Source of the DNA: an uncultured Alphaproteobacteria bacterium
GTDB taxonomy: Bacteria; Pseudomonadota; Alphaproteobacteria; Reyranellales; Reyranellaceae
DNA: 16,532 bases
Reading direction: 5' to 3'
NCBI GenBank assembly: GCA_903929895.1
Contig: CAIYWM010000797.1
Coordinates: 1 to 16,532, forward strand
Every line of letters starts with the position of its first letter. The first letter of the stretch is position 1. The position numbers and the translations under genes were made by a program. Below the pieces are notes generated by a model, which was not told where the DNA came from, made no database searches, and saw only the letters and a program-made list of their open reading frames with translations. Positions 1 to 9,091 of the stretch are shown here, in pieces.

Positions 1-1225
<1,225 letters not shown>

Positions 1226-1227
1226 CG

Positions 1228-1878
1228 ATGGACAGGACCGGGAAAATGGCGGGCGACATGGCGACCATTGCCGCGCGCGCGCCGGTCATTCCGGTCCTGA
1301 CTATCGAGGACCGCGAGACGGCCGTTCCGCTTGCCCGTGCCCTCGTGAGGGGCGGGCTCCCGGTGCTCGAGATCACGTTGCGCACGCAGGCGGCGCTCGA
1401 GGCCATTCGCGCCGTCGCCGCCGAGGTGCCCGAGGCAATCGTCGGCGCAGGGACCGTGCTCGATCCGGCCCAACTCGATCAGGTACAGCGCGCGGGCGCG
1501 TGCTTTGCCGTGAGCCCGGGCTGCACGGAGTCGCTCGCAAGGGCCGCACGGTCATCGGACATACCGTTCCTGCCAGGCATCCAGACAGTCTCCGAGGCGA
1601 TGACGCTCAGGGAGCTTGGCTTCGAAATTCTCAAGTTCTTTCCGGCCGATGCGGCTGGCGGTTTGACCTGGATCAAGGCGGTCGGGGCGCCGCTGTCGGG
1701 GGTGCGCTTCTGCCCGACCGGCGGGATCACGGCGGAGACGGCGCCGGCCTATCTCGCGCTCGCGAACGTGGCCTGCGTGGGTGGTTCCTGGGTTGCCCCG
1801 CGTGTCGCCGTGGCAACAGGTGACTGGCAAAGCGTCGAAAGGCTGGCCGCCGCGGCCTCGGCGCTCAAACGCCGCTAG
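1228..1878 (+). CDS. 2-keto-3-deoxy-6-phosphogluconate/galactonate aldolase
   Basis: A class I aldolase of the KDPG/KHG family, 216 residues, the usual length. It cleaves a 2-keto-3-deoxy-6-phospho sugar acid to pyruvate and glyceraldehyde 3-phosphate. Motifs: the catalytic Glu48 in LEITLRT (47-53), GAGTVL (73-78), FLPGIQT (114-120), the Schiff-base Lys136 in ILKFFPAD (134-141), and the phosphate-binding PTGGI (163-167). The chosen ATG lies two bases after the SDR stop and has GGAG about nine bases upstream inside the SDR gene. ATGs at 1246 and 1258 are possible alternatives and would remove only non-conserved residues. Gene symbols eda and dgoA (KDPG versus KDPGal) cannot be separated here. 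With the kinase at 3907-4839 and the dehydratase at 4938-6737 it completes a semi-phosphorylative Entner-Doudoroff route. Confidence 0.92.
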   Translation: MDRTGKMAGDMATIAARAPVIPVLTIEDRETAVPLARALVRGGLPVLEITLRTQAALEAIRAVAAEVPEAIVGAGTVLDPAQLDQVQRAGACFAVSPGCTESLARAARSSDIPFLPGIQTVSEAMTLRELGFEILKFFPADAAGGLTWIKAVGAPLSGVRFCPTGGITAETAPAYLALANVACVGGSWVAPRVAVATGDWQSVERLAAAASALKRR

Positions 1879-1933
1879 CGGAACCCCGGGAAAGGTGCTT
1901 CAACAAGGCCTTCAAGGAGCAGCGGCTACCCAA

Positions 1934-2947
1934 ATGAATAGGTTGTCGATCGCGGCGCTGGCGTTTTCGCTTGTGGTGAGCGGGGCGGCACGAGCCGATT
2001 CCGTCATCATCCTGAATTCCGACGAAGCGTCCTACAGCATCCTGAGCCGCAGCGCGCGCGCCGAGGTGGTCCGCCTGCCGGTCTGGCGGGAACCCCACCA
2101 TCTGATCCTGTCCCCCGACGGCAAGGATGTGCTGATCGGATCGACGGCAACCAACGAGCTCCTCGTCCTCGACGTCAAGACCGGCGAACGCAAGCGGGTC
2201 GTGAAGGACATCCTCGACCCCTACCATCTGGCCTTCAGCCCGGATGGCAAGTGGTTCGTCACGGCGGCCTACCGGCTCGACCATGTCGACATCTATCACG
2301 CCGACGGGTTCCGTCTCGCCGGCCGCATCTTCATCGACGGGCTGCCGAGCCACATGGCTTTCGACGCCGAGTCCAAGACGGTCTACGTCACCTTGCAGCA
2401 GAGCGGGCGGGTCGCCGCCTTCGATCTGGCGACGCAGACGCTCAAGTGGAACACGCCGGTCGGCAATGCGCCGGCGGGGATCGTGATGCTGCCGGACGAC
2501 AAGCGCCTGCTGGTCGCGCTGACCGGCGAGGACCGGATCGTGACGGTCGATCCGAAGGACGGATCGGTGAAGGGCACCCTCCAGACCGGCAAGGGCGCCC
2601 ACAACTTCTTCCCGAAGGGCGATGGCCGGCACTACTTCCTCAGCAATCGCGTCGAGGGCACCGTCTCCCTGATCGACACCAAGGACGAACCCAAGGTCGT
2701 CGCCAGTGTCCGCATACCGGGCGGGCCCGACTGCATGGACATCACGCCCGACGGGCGGGAGCTCTGGGTGACGCAGCGGTTCCTGCGCCGTGTCTCGATC
2801 GTCGACATCGATACGATGAAGGTCGTCGGAAGCATCCCCGTGGGCAAGTCCCCGCATGGCGTCTTCATGATGAAGTCCACGGCGACCGTCACCGCCGGCG
2901 CCGGCCTGCCGGTGCGTGCGGCGTCCACGGCGGGCGAGCGCAAGTAG
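1934..2947 (+). CDS. secreted YVTN/YncE-type beta-propeller protein
   Basis: The protein has 337 residues. Residues 1-21 are a Sec signal peptide ending in the cleavage motif ARA before DS. The rest is a beta-propeller with about seven blades. The repeated unit is a Pro-His or Pro-x-His/Gly start, a hydrophobic strand, then SPDGK or a variant and a following strand: PHHLILSPDGK, PYHLAFSPDGK, PSHMAFDAESK, PAGIVMLPDDK, PDCMDITPDGR and PHGVFMM. Each blade also carries a V-D-x-x-T/D-G-type turn. The last roughly 25 residues are a non-repetitive tail. The ATG is 55 bases after the aldolase stop; an AAGGAG sits 14 bases upstream, further than ideal. The enzyme-like neighbours and the desaturase only seven bases downstream suggest cotranscription. 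Function is unknown: such propellers act as binding platforms or, more rarely, enzymes in the periplasm. Confidence 0.85.
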   Translation: MNRLSIAALAFSLVVSGAARADSVIILNSDEASYSILSRSARAEVVRLPVWREPHHLILSPDGKDVLIGSTATNELLVLDVKTGERKRVVKDILDPYHLAFSPDGKWFVTAAYRLDHVDIYHADGFRLAGRIFIDGLPSHMAFDAESKTVYVTLQQSGRVAAFDLATQTLKWNTPVGNAPAGIVMLPDDKRLLVALTGEDRIVTVDPKDGSVKGTLQTGKGAHNFFPKGDGRHYFLSNRVEGTVSLIDTKDEPKVVASVRIPGGPDCMDITPDGRELWVTQRFLRRVSIVDIDTMKVVGSIPVGKSPHGVFMMKSTATVTAGAGLPVRAASTAGERK

Positions 2948-2954
2948 GCGCGCG

Positions 2955-3932
2955 GTGCGCGATCTGATCGACTTCTGGGTCGGGATCCAGGCCTGGCTGT
3001 TCGAGACCCTCGTCAGCCCCGTCCTGTTCCATTTTGGGCTGATGGCCTGGTACGAGCCGGGCTACGGCGCCGTCGAATTCGTCATGCTGGGCATCGTCCA
3101 GATCGCGGTGATCGCGATCGGCATGCGTTACTTCGAGCGTCGCTGGCCGCTCGAGAAGTCGGGCGGGGACGACGGGCTGATAAAGGTCGACCGCGTCTAC
3201 ACGGTGCTGAACAAGCTCGGGGTCATCCCGCTCGCGATCTTCATCCTGACCTACCCGCTGGTGCAGGAGATCGAGCTGGCGGTGCGGAGCTGGGGATACT
3301 CGCCGCCGCGGCTGGAGCGGCTGCTTCCTTGGATTGGCGACAATGCGCTCGCCTCGTTCCTCGTCTACTTCGTGCTCTACGACTTCGCCGCCTACTGGCT
3401 GCACCGGGGACAGCATGCCTTCGGATGGTGGTGGGCGCTGCACAGCCTGCATCACAGCCAGCGCCGCATGACGGTGTGGACGGACGACCGCAATCACGTG
3501 ATCGACGATCTGATCGTCACGCTGGCCCTGGTGCTGTTCTCCCAGTTCGTCGGCGTCCAGCCCGGCGAGTATGTCGTCATCCTCATGGTCGGACGTCTGA
3601 TCGAAAGCTGGTCGCACGCGAACGTCGACATGTCCTTCGGGTGGCTGGGCGAGCGGCTGCTGGTCGGCCCGCGTTTCCATCGCCTGCATCACGCGCTTTC
3701 GACGCCCGCCGAGCGCCATATCCAGGACCACAACTTCGCGCCGGTCTTCCCGATCTGGGACATCCTGTTCGGCACGGCGATCTATGACGGCAAGACCCGG
3801 CCGACCGGTGTCGACGATGCCGCGGTCGATGCCGACAATGGGCGAGGCTGGCTCGTTCAGCAGGCGACCGTGTTCGGCCGCCTCGTAAAGGTCCTGATGC
3901 CGAGAGTCAGGCGCCGCGCTTCAGCACGTTGA
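2955..3932 (+). CDS. sterol desaturase / fatty acid hydroxylase superfamily membrane protein
   Basis: A 325-residue integral membrane di-iron oxygenase of the ERG3/FA_hydroxylase group. Hydrophobic segments lie near 35-57, 85-102, 130-148 and 185-212. The histidine clusters that bind the metals are all present: HRGQH (150-154), HSLHH (163-167), His221, FHRLHH (241-246) and His255/His259 nearby. The start chosen is the GTG seven bases after the propeller stop; a further GTG at 2916 would overlap the propeller gene and add an Arg-rich, non-conserved stretch. The 3' end overlaps the oppositely oriented kinase gene by 26 bases. Members hydroxylate or desaturate lipids, sterols, hopanoids or carotenoids; which one applies here cannot be told. 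Pairing with a periplasmic beta-propeller inside a sugar-acid cassette is unexpected. Confidence 0.88.
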   Translation: MRDLIDFWVGIQAWLFETLVSPVLFHFGLMAWYEPGYGAVEFVMLGIVQIAVIAIGMRYFERRWPLEKSGGDDGLIKVDRVYTVLNKLGVIPLAIFILTYPLVQEIELAVRSWGYSPPRLERLLPWIGDNALASFLVYFVLYDFAAYWLHRGQHAFGWWWALHSLHHSQRRMTVWTDDRNHVIDDLIVTLALVLFSQFVGVQPGEYVVILMVGRLIESWSHANVDMSFGWLGERLLVGPRFHRLHHALSTPAERHIQDHNFAPVFPIWDILFGTAIYDGKTRPTGVDDAAVDADNGRGWLVQQATVFGRLVKVLMPRVRRRASAR

Positions 3933-4839
3933 GCACATCTCCCGCGCGGGGCATGGGCGTCACGGCGCCATAGCCCGTGGTCGAGAGCGCCGCCGCCACG
4001 TTGGCGTAGCGCGCTGCCGTTTCCGCATCGTCGCCGGCCAGCAGGCGGGTCAGGAACGCGCCGTCGAACGTATCCCCGGCGCCCGTCGCATCGACCGCCT
4101 CGACCTTGTGCGGGGCAATGCGGGTCTTGCGTTCGCGCGTCGCGATCAGCGAACCTTCGGCGCCCATCTTGAGGGCGACCAGCGGCGCCCCGAGTCCGAG
4201 ATAGTAGGCAGCGATCGCTTCGGGCTCCTTCAGCCCGGTGAGCTGTTGGGAATCGTCGAGGCTGGGCAGCGCGATGTCGCAGCGCGCGATGGTGGCGTCG
4301 ACGACCTCACGCGCGACGTCCAGTTCCCAGAGCCGCAGGCGCAGATTGGTGTCGTAGGAGACCTTCACGCCCGCCTTGCGGGCGACGTCGATGGCGGCGT
4401 CGCAGGTCTCGCGGGCGCTGTCGCTGATCGCCTGGCCGATCGCCGAGAGGTGGAAGACCCGGGCGCCCGCGATGTAGTCCGCGGCGAGGGTTGCGGGCGT
4501 CATCAGGGAAGCGGCGGAGTTCTTGCGCAGATAGTCGAACTTGTGGCCGGCCGCGCTGTGCGTGACGAAGCTGACGCCGGTCGGCGCCATCGGGTGGCGC
4601 GTGACCCTCGAAGCATCCACGCCCTCGCTCTTCCAGAGGTCGAGAAACGCGTCGCCCATCCAGTCCTGGCCGACGCCGGTCAGGTAGCCGGTCGAGGCGC
4701 CCTGACGCGCCGCCGCGATCGCTACGTTCTGGGAGTCTCCGCCGAAGCCCTGCAGCCATGTGTGGCCGTCGCCTCCCTTCGGGCGGTTGAATTCGATCAG
4801 GGGTTCGCCGAGGCAGACGATGTCCGGGGAGCTGCTCAT
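3907..4839 (-). CDS. PfkB-family sugar kinase, 2-keto-3-deoxygluconate kinase-like
   Basis: A 310-residue ribokinase/PfkB-fold kinase. The N-terminal signature GFGGDSQNVAIAAARQG (31-47) binds the sugar. The C-terminal signature VDATGAGDTFDGAF (249-262) holds the anion hole and the catalytic Asp256. The DTNLRLRLW segment (163-171) is typical of 2-keto-3-deoxygluconate kinases. It would phosphorylate the dehydratase product on C6, giving the aldolase substrate. The ATG at 4839 is chosen because GGGAC lies about nine bases upstream; a GTG at 4854 would add five residues. It is transcribed divergently from the dehydratase across a 98-base gap and overlaps the desaturase gene tail to tail by 26 bases. 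Activity on 2-keto-3-deoxygalactonate instead of the gluconate form is equally possible. Confidence 0.88.
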   Translation of the reverse strand: MSSSPDIVCLGEPLIEFNRPKGGDGHTWLQGFGGDSQNVAIAAARQGASTGYLTGVGQDWMGDAFLDLWKSEGVDASRVTRHPMAPTGVSFVTHSAAGHKFDYLRKNSAASLMTPATLAADYIAGARVFHLSAIGQAISDSARETCDAAIDVARKAGVKVSYDTNLRLRLWELDVAREVVDATIARCDIALPSLDDSQQLTGLKEPEAIAAYYLGLGAPLVALKMGAEGSLIATRERKTRIAPHKVEAVDATGAGDTFDGAFLTRLLAGDDAETAARYANVAAALSTTGYGAVTPMPRAGDVLNVLKRGA

Positions 4840-4937
4840 GACCGAAAGTCCCACGGCACCGGCCGGACCTCAAGCGAGGTGCTGGACTTCCGGCAAACCT
4901 TCTCTCAGGGTTGCGGCAACTAATCTGGAGGAAATGG
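4840..4937. promoter_or_regulatory. divergent regulatory gap with two short inverted repeats
   Basis: This 98-base region must hold the promoters of both the kinase and the dehydratase. Two symmetric elements are visible. ACCTC-AAGC-GAGGT at 4867-4880 is a perfect 5-bp stem. GTTGC-G-GCAAC at 4910-4920 is a perfect odd palindrome, ending 17 bases before the dehydratase start. The second resembles an operator half-site pair in size, and could serve a local sugar-acid repressor, but no regulator gene is in the window. No convincing sigma-70 boxes were found on either strand. The role is inference. Confidence 0.35.
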
Positions 4938-6737
4938 ATGGCCAGCAAGAAGAGCGGGAACGGCGGCAAACGCCCCTTGCGCAGCCGCGAATGGTTCGAC
5001 GCCAAAGGCGACCCGACCATGGCCGCGCTTTACCTCGAGCGCTACATGAACTTCGGCCTGACCCTGGCCGAGCTGCGGAGCGGCCGTCCGATCATCGGCA
5101 TCGCCCAGACCGGCAGCGATCTCTCGCCCTGCAACCGCCATCACCTCGACCTCGCGACCCGCGTTCGAGACGGCATCCGAGACGCCGGTGGCATCCCCAT
5201 CGAGTTTCCGGTCCATCCGATCCAGGAGACCGGCAAGCGTCCGACGGCGGCGCTCGATCGCAACCTCGCGTATCTCAGTCTCGTCGAATGCCTGTACGGC
5301 TACTTCTTCGACGGCGTCGTGCTGACGACCGGCTGCGACAAGACCACTCCGGCAATGATCATGGGGGCGGCCACGGTCGACATTCCCGCGATCGTCCTCT
5401 CGGGCGGGCCGATGCTGGACGGGCATTTCGCCGGCGGCCTCGCAGGCTCAGGCACCATCGTCTGGTACGCGCGGCAGGAACTCGCAGCGGGCCGCATCGA
5501 CATGGAACAGTTCATCGAGATGGTGGCGTCGAGTGCGCCGAGCGTCGGCCATTGCAACACGATGGGAACGGCGCTCTCCATGAACAGCATGGCCGAGGCG
5601 CTCGGCATGTCGCTGCCCGGCTGCGCCGCCATTCCCGGCCCGTACAAGGAACGCGGCCAGATGGCCTACGAGACCGGCAAGCGCATCGTCGACATGGTGT
5701 GGGAAGACCTGAAGCCCTCCGACATCCTGACCCGCAAGGCGTTCGAGAATGCCATCGTGGCCGCGAGCGCGCTGGGCGCCTCGACCAACTGCCCGCCGCA
5801 CGTCAACGCCATCGCGCGTCACATCGGGGTGAAGCTCGAGAACAAGGACTGGGACAAGATCGGCTACGACATCCCGCTGCTGGTGAACTGCATGCCCGCC
5901 GGCAAGTATCTCGGCGAGGCCTTCCATCGCGCCGGCGGCGTGCCGACCGTGATGAAGGAACTCCTGAACAAGAAGAAGATCCACGGCGATGCGCTGACCG
6001 TCTCCGGCAAGACGATGGCGCAGAACCTGCGCCACGCGATCAAGGCCGACGGCGAAGTCATCAAGACCTACGACAGCCCGATGCTGGACCAGGCGGGCTT
6101 CGCCGTGCTCGGCGGAAACCTGTTCGACTCGGCCATCATGAAGACTTCGGTGATCTCGCCGGAGTTCCGCGAGAAGTATCTGGAACGCAAGGGCGACCGT
6201 GACGCCTTCGAGGGCACGGCCATCGTCTTCGAGGGCCCTGAGGATTATCACCACCGCATCAACGATCCCAAGCTGCCGATCGATGACAACAGCATCCTGG
6301 TGATCCGAAACGCCGGGCCCGTCGGCTATCCGGGGGCGGCGGAAGTGGTGAACATGTTGCCGCCGGACCGGCTGGTTAAGGGCGGCGTCCTGTTGCTGCC
6401 CTGCATCGGCGACGGCCGGCAGAGCGGCACCTCGGCGAGCCCGTCGATCCTGAATGCCTCGCCCGAAGCCGCCGTGGGCGGCGGGCTCGCGCTTCTCAAG
6501 ACTGGCGACAGGGTCCGGGTCGACATCGGCAGGCGCACCGCCAACATCATGATCACGGCGAAGGAGCTGGCGAAGCGCAAGAAGGCCTGGAAGCCGAACG
6601 TGGTTCCGAGCCAGACGCCGTGGCAGGAGCTTCAGCGCAAGTTCGTCGGCCAGCTGGCCAGCGGCGCCTGCCTCGATTTTGCGGTGAACTATCAGAAGAT
6701 CGCCAAGACCAAGGGAGTGCCCCGGCACTCCCACTAA
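4938..6737 (+). CDS. IlvD/Edd-family sugar-acid dehydratase
   Basis: A 599-residue dehydratase of the IlvD/Edd family. It removes water from an aldonic acid to give the 2-keto-3-deoxy acid. The three cysteines that bind the [2Fe-2S] cluster in arabinonate/xylonate dehydratases are present: Cys65 in SPCNRHH, Cys133 in TGCDKTTPA and Cys206 in GHCNTMGTA. Lys135 corresponds to the carbamylated metal-binding lysine. The C-terminal domain contains [17 protein letters not shown] and the GDGRQSGTS motif that define the sugar-acid branch. The length is near 580-600, shorter than 6-phosphogluconate dehydratase. The ATG has an excellent GGAGG six bases upstream; an out-of-frame ATG at 4934 is ignored. 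Substrate could be gluconate, galactonate, xylonate, arabinonate or fuconate; the KDG kinase and aldolase favour a hexonate. Confidence 0.92.
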   Translation: MASKKSGNGGKRPLRSREWFDAKGDPTMAALYLERYMNFGLTLAELRSGRPIIGIAQTGSDLSPCNRHHLDLATRVRDGIRDAGGIPIEFPVHPIQETGKRPTAALDRNLAYLSLVECLYGYFFDGVVLTTGCDKTTPAMIMGAATVDIPAIVLSGGPMLDGHFAGGLAGSGTIVWYARQELAAGRIDMEQFIEMVASSAPSVGHCNTMGTALSMNSMAEALGMSLPGCAAIPGPYKERGQMAYETGKRIVDMVWEDLKPSDILTRKAFENAIVAASALGASTNCPPHVNAIARHIGVKLENKDWDKIGYDIPLLVNCMPAGKYLGEAFHRAGGVPTVMKELLNKKKIHGDALTVSGKTMAQNLRHAIKADGEVIKTYDSPMLDQAGFAVLGGNLFDSAIMKTSVISPEFREKYLERKGDRDAFEGTAIVFEGPEDYHHRINDPKLPIDDNSILVIRNAGPVGYPGAAEVVNMLPPDRLVKGGVLLLPCIGDGRQSGTSASPSILNASPEAAVGGGLALLKTGDRVRVDIGRRTANIMITAKELAKRKKAWKPNVVPSQTPWQELQRKFVGQLASGACLDFAVNYQKIAKTKGVPRHSH

Positions 6738-6747
6738 TAGCCGAAGA

Positions 6748-7368
6748 TCAGCGGAAGAGGCGTTGCTCGACCGAGACCGGGAGATCTGCCCGGTTGATGA
6801 GGATGATCGCCCAGGGCGAGGTCGGCTGGCCGACGGGCCGGGCAGCGGGCGGCGGGGGTGGGGCGAGCGAAGCGGTAGCGCCGGGCGCGGCAAAACCCGA
6901 GGCGCCCGGGGGGAGGGCGGACGGAGCGCTCATGGCCGGACCTCCGGCGACGGGACGTGGCCCGGCCCCGCGCTGCGCCATCATCATTTCGGGGGGCATC
7001 CGCTCCTCGAAGACGACGACGATGCGATCACGGCGGCGCGCCGTCGACAGGATGTTCACGGCGTAGCCTTCGCCACCACGACGCCCCAGGAAGATCCCGA
7101 CGGCGTTCATCCGGCCGGCCTCGAACATGTCGGGAGCGGGGGAGCCGACCCGGCTCCACAGGCTTCGCCACTCGGCGACTGTCGTGGCGACCACGTGTTC
7201 CGGTTGTCTGGTGGCAGCCGCTGCGCCCTGCCAATGACGGGCCTCGACGCTCTGCGCCGACACCGGAGGGACCATCAACAAGCCGGTCAGGGCAGTGCCC
7301 ATGAACAGCATTTGCCGACGGGGCAAAGGCTGGATGGACAGGTCTACCGGCTTGTTACTGGAGTGCAC
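6748..7368 (-). CDS. exported PrcB_C-like protein with Pro/Ala-rich insertion
   Basis: A 206-residue protein from the GTG start at 7368, which has GAGAG about seven bases upstream. Residues 17-18 are a twin arginine (PLPRRQMLFMG) followed by a hydrophobic stretch and the cleavage-like site VSA-QS at 36-40, so Tat or Sec export is likely. A shorter start at Met20 is possible. The body, from VVATTVAEWRSLWSRV to IVVVFEERMPP (59-126), resembles the PrcB_C domain of small secreted proteins. Residues about 129-183 are low complexity, rich in Pro, Ala and Gly, including a run of five prolines, and the final strand-like SPWAIILINRADLPV (184-198) resumes the domain. The 3' end faces the dehydratase with only ten bases between. 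Function unknown. Confidence 0.7.
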   Translation of the reverse strand: MHSSNKPVDLSIQPLPRRQMLFMGTALTGLLMVPPVSAQSVEARHWQGAAAATRQPEHVVATTVAEWRSLWSRVGSPAPDMFEAGRMNAVGIFLGRRGGEGYAVNILSTARRRDRIVVVFEERMPPEMMMAQRGAGPRPVAGGPAMSAPSALPPGASGFAAPGATASLAPPPPPAARPVGQPTSPWAIILINRADLPVSVEQRLFR

Positions 7369-7560
7369 GATTGGTCTCTCGGGGACCCGGAAATTGCTTG
7401 TTCTTGGGAGCCTCAAAACACCATGACACTTTGGCTCAATTGAGGCCGGAGACCCAGCAGACACAGCCACTTTGCTGCGCCCGAGGGGTGCTTCGTCTCA
7501 ATCGTGTGAGCGTGTTGCAGGAAAGCCACAGGTCGGCAGGGGCCGCGCAGCTACCCGCCG

Positions 7561-8439
7561 CTAACTGCGCTTTACCTTGTCGGCGGCGTTGGTCGACTGG
7601 ATCTGTTCGCGAATGCGAACCCAGTCCTGCTCGCTGTAGGACATCATGTGGGAGAAGGTGCCGTTGCCCATGATCCCCATGGCGCCGTCGATCGCGATGA
7701 CCTCGCCGTTGATGTACTCGACCTCCTCGCTCATCAGGAAGGCCGCCATGTTCGCCAGCTCGCTGGGACGGCCGACACGTCCCATCGGATTGCGCGTGTT
7801 GTAGCGGTTGTCATCGCCTTCCTGCATCGGGTTGAGGCGGGCCCACGCGCCCTCAGTGGGGAATGGACCCGGCGCGATCGCGTTGAGCCGGATTCCATGG
7901 CGCGCCCACTCGACAGCGAGGCTCTGGGTCATGACGGCGACGCCGGCCTTCGACATGGCCGAAGGCACGACGAAGGGGCTGCCGGTCCATACCCAGGTCG
8001 TGAGAATGCTGAGGACGCTGGCCTTGCGTTTCTCGGCGATCCAGCGCTTGCCGCAGGCATTGGTCATGTAGAACGTGCCGTGCAGCACGATGTTGGCAAT
8101 CGCGTCGAAGGCCCGGGGGCTCAGGTCCTTGGTCTGCGAGATGAAGTTGCCAGCCGCGTTGTTCACGAGCCCATCGAGCGGGCCGGTCGCCCAGATCTGT
8201 TCGATCATCTCCTCGACGGCTGTTGCGACGCGGATGTCGACGGCATGGAAGTCGACGCGGCGGCCGGGATACTTCTCCATGACCTGCCTGGCGGTCTCCT
8301 CGAGGACGCCGCCACGCCGGCCGCATATCACACAGTCTGCACCCAGTTCGACGAACTTCTCCACCATCATGCGGCCAAGGCCGGTGCCACCGCCGGTGAC
8401 GAGGAAACGCTTGCCCTTGAACAGATCGGTCTTGAACAT
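7561..8439 (-). CDS. SDR oxidoreductase, 2,4-dienoyl-CoA reductase type
   Basis: A 292-residue short-chain dehydrogenase. The cofactor motif is TGGGTGLG (15-22), with Arg41-Arg42 after strand 2 suggesting NADP(H). NNAAGNF (93-99) and the segment DLSPRAFDAIANIVLHGTF are typical of the DECR1/FadH-like SDR group that reduces 2,4-dienoyl-CoA or trans-2-enoyl-CoA esters. As in that group, the usual YxxxK is replaced by SxxxK: Ser160 and Lys164 in PSAMSKAG. The NAIAPGPFPTEGAW segment fits. The C-terminus is about 30 residues longer than a minimal SDR and charged. The nearest upstream gene is the divergent cold-shock gene, 126 bases away. The following 192 bases (7369-7560) hold no gene, and I see no clear terminator or promoter there. 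Confidence 0.88.
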   Translation of the reverse strand: MFKTDLFKGKRFLVTGGGTGLGRMMVEKFVELGADCVICGRRGGVLEETARQVMEKYPGRRVDFHAVDIRVATAVEEMIEQIWATGPLDGLVNNAAGNFISQTKDLSPRAFDAIANIVLHGTFYMTNACGKRWIAEKRKASVLSILTTWVWTGSPFVVPSAMSKAGVAVMTQSLAVEWARHGIRLNAIAPGPFPTEGAWARLNPMQEGDDNRYNTRNPMGRVGRPSELANMAAFLMSEEVEYINGEVIAIDGAMGIMGNGTFSHMMSYSEQDWVRIREQIQSTNAADKVKRS

Positions 8440-8508
8440 TTGTCGGTCCTCCCGCGAACACTTCAGGTGATTCGTCTAGCGTGAGGATGCAACCCCGTAC
8501 AAGGACTG

Positions 8509-8537
8509 TTGCTTATCCAACAAAGCATGTTTACGAT
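8509..8537 (+). promoter_or_regulatory. candidate sigma-70 promoter of the cold-shock gene
   Basis: TTGCTT at 8509-8514 and TACGAT at 8532-8537 are separated by exactly 17 bases. They match the sigma-70 consensus at three and four of six positions. Transcription would start near 8544, giving a leader of about 20 bases. It lies in the AT-richer 126-base gap between the divergent dienoyl-CoA-reductase-like SDR and the cold-shock gene. Confidence 0.4.
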
Positions 8538-8565
8538 TTCTGCATAACAACAACGGGATCGTTGA

Positions 8566-9084
8566 ATGACGACCCATCTGGGAGAGACGAGCGGGGACGT
8601 CGGTACGGTTGAGCTGCGTGGTAAGGTCAAGTGGTTCAACGCTGTAAAAGGCTTTGGGTTCTTGGCCCTGGACAGCGACAATAGCGACGCGTTCCTGCAT
8701 GTGACGACACTACGGGCGGCTGGGCATGAGGATCTCAAGCCCGGTGCAACGGTAGTATGCGCCGGTGTCCGCGGCCCGAAGGGGTGGCAGGTCATGAAGG
8801 TGATCGACGTCGATCAATCGACTGTCGTCGCCACGACTTCTAAGCCGCCGCCGATTCCCGAAGGCATCGCCATGGGCGACTACATCGCCGCACTGGTGAA
8901 ATGGTACAACAATGAACGCGGCTACGGCTTCGTCACGCGCGAGACGACCGAGGGCGACATCTTCGTGCACGCCGCGGTGTTGCGGCGGCACGGCATGGAT
9001 TCGCTGGCGCCGGGCCAGAAGGTGATGATCCGGATCGCCGAAGGCCAGAAGGGCCTGCAGGTCGTCGAGATCCGCGGCGCGTGA
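8566..9084 (+). CDS. tandem cold-shock-domain protein
   Basis: A 172-residue protein with two cold-shock domains, at about 18-83 and 106-172, joined by a Pro-containing linker (SKPPPIPEG). Each domain has the nucleic-acid-binding pair: KGFGFLAL (28-35) with DAFLHV (41-46), and RGYGFVTR (118-125) with DIFVHA (131-136). Each starts with the V-K-W-F/Y-N strand. The two-domain layout is common in Alphaproteobacteria, whereas the enterobacterial CspA proteins have one. It would bind single-stranded RNA or DNA in the cytoplasm as an RNA chaperone or growth-phase regulator. It converges on the transporter receptor gene with only seven bases between stops, so no separate terminator fits there. Confidence 0.93.
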   Translation: MTTHLGETSGDVGTVELRGKVKWFNAVKGFGFLALDSDNSDAFLHVTTLRAAGHEDLKPGATVVCAGVRGPKGWQVMKVIDVDQSTVVATTSKPPPIPEGIAMGDYIAALVKWYNNERGYGFVTRETTEGDIFVHAAVLRRHGMDSLAPGQKVMIRIAEGQKGLQVVEIRGA

Positions 9085-9091
9085 GTTCTCT

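Noticed and set aside
1865..2857. A 330-codon open frame on the - strand opposite the beta-propeller gene
   Set aside because: The + strand protein has a signal peptide and clear repeats; the antisense product is Asp/Arg/His-rich with no recognisable fold.
5448..6893. A 481-codon open frame on the - strand opposite the dehydratase
   Set aside because: The dehydratase on the + strand has all its catalytic motifs; the antisense frame has the biased composition of a shadow.
7369..7560. Possible promoter or small gene in the 192-base gap between the PrcB_C-like and dienoyl-CoA-reductase-like genes
   Set aside because: Several TTGAG-like boxes occur, but none has a -10 at proper spacing, and no short frame has a convincing start and composition.
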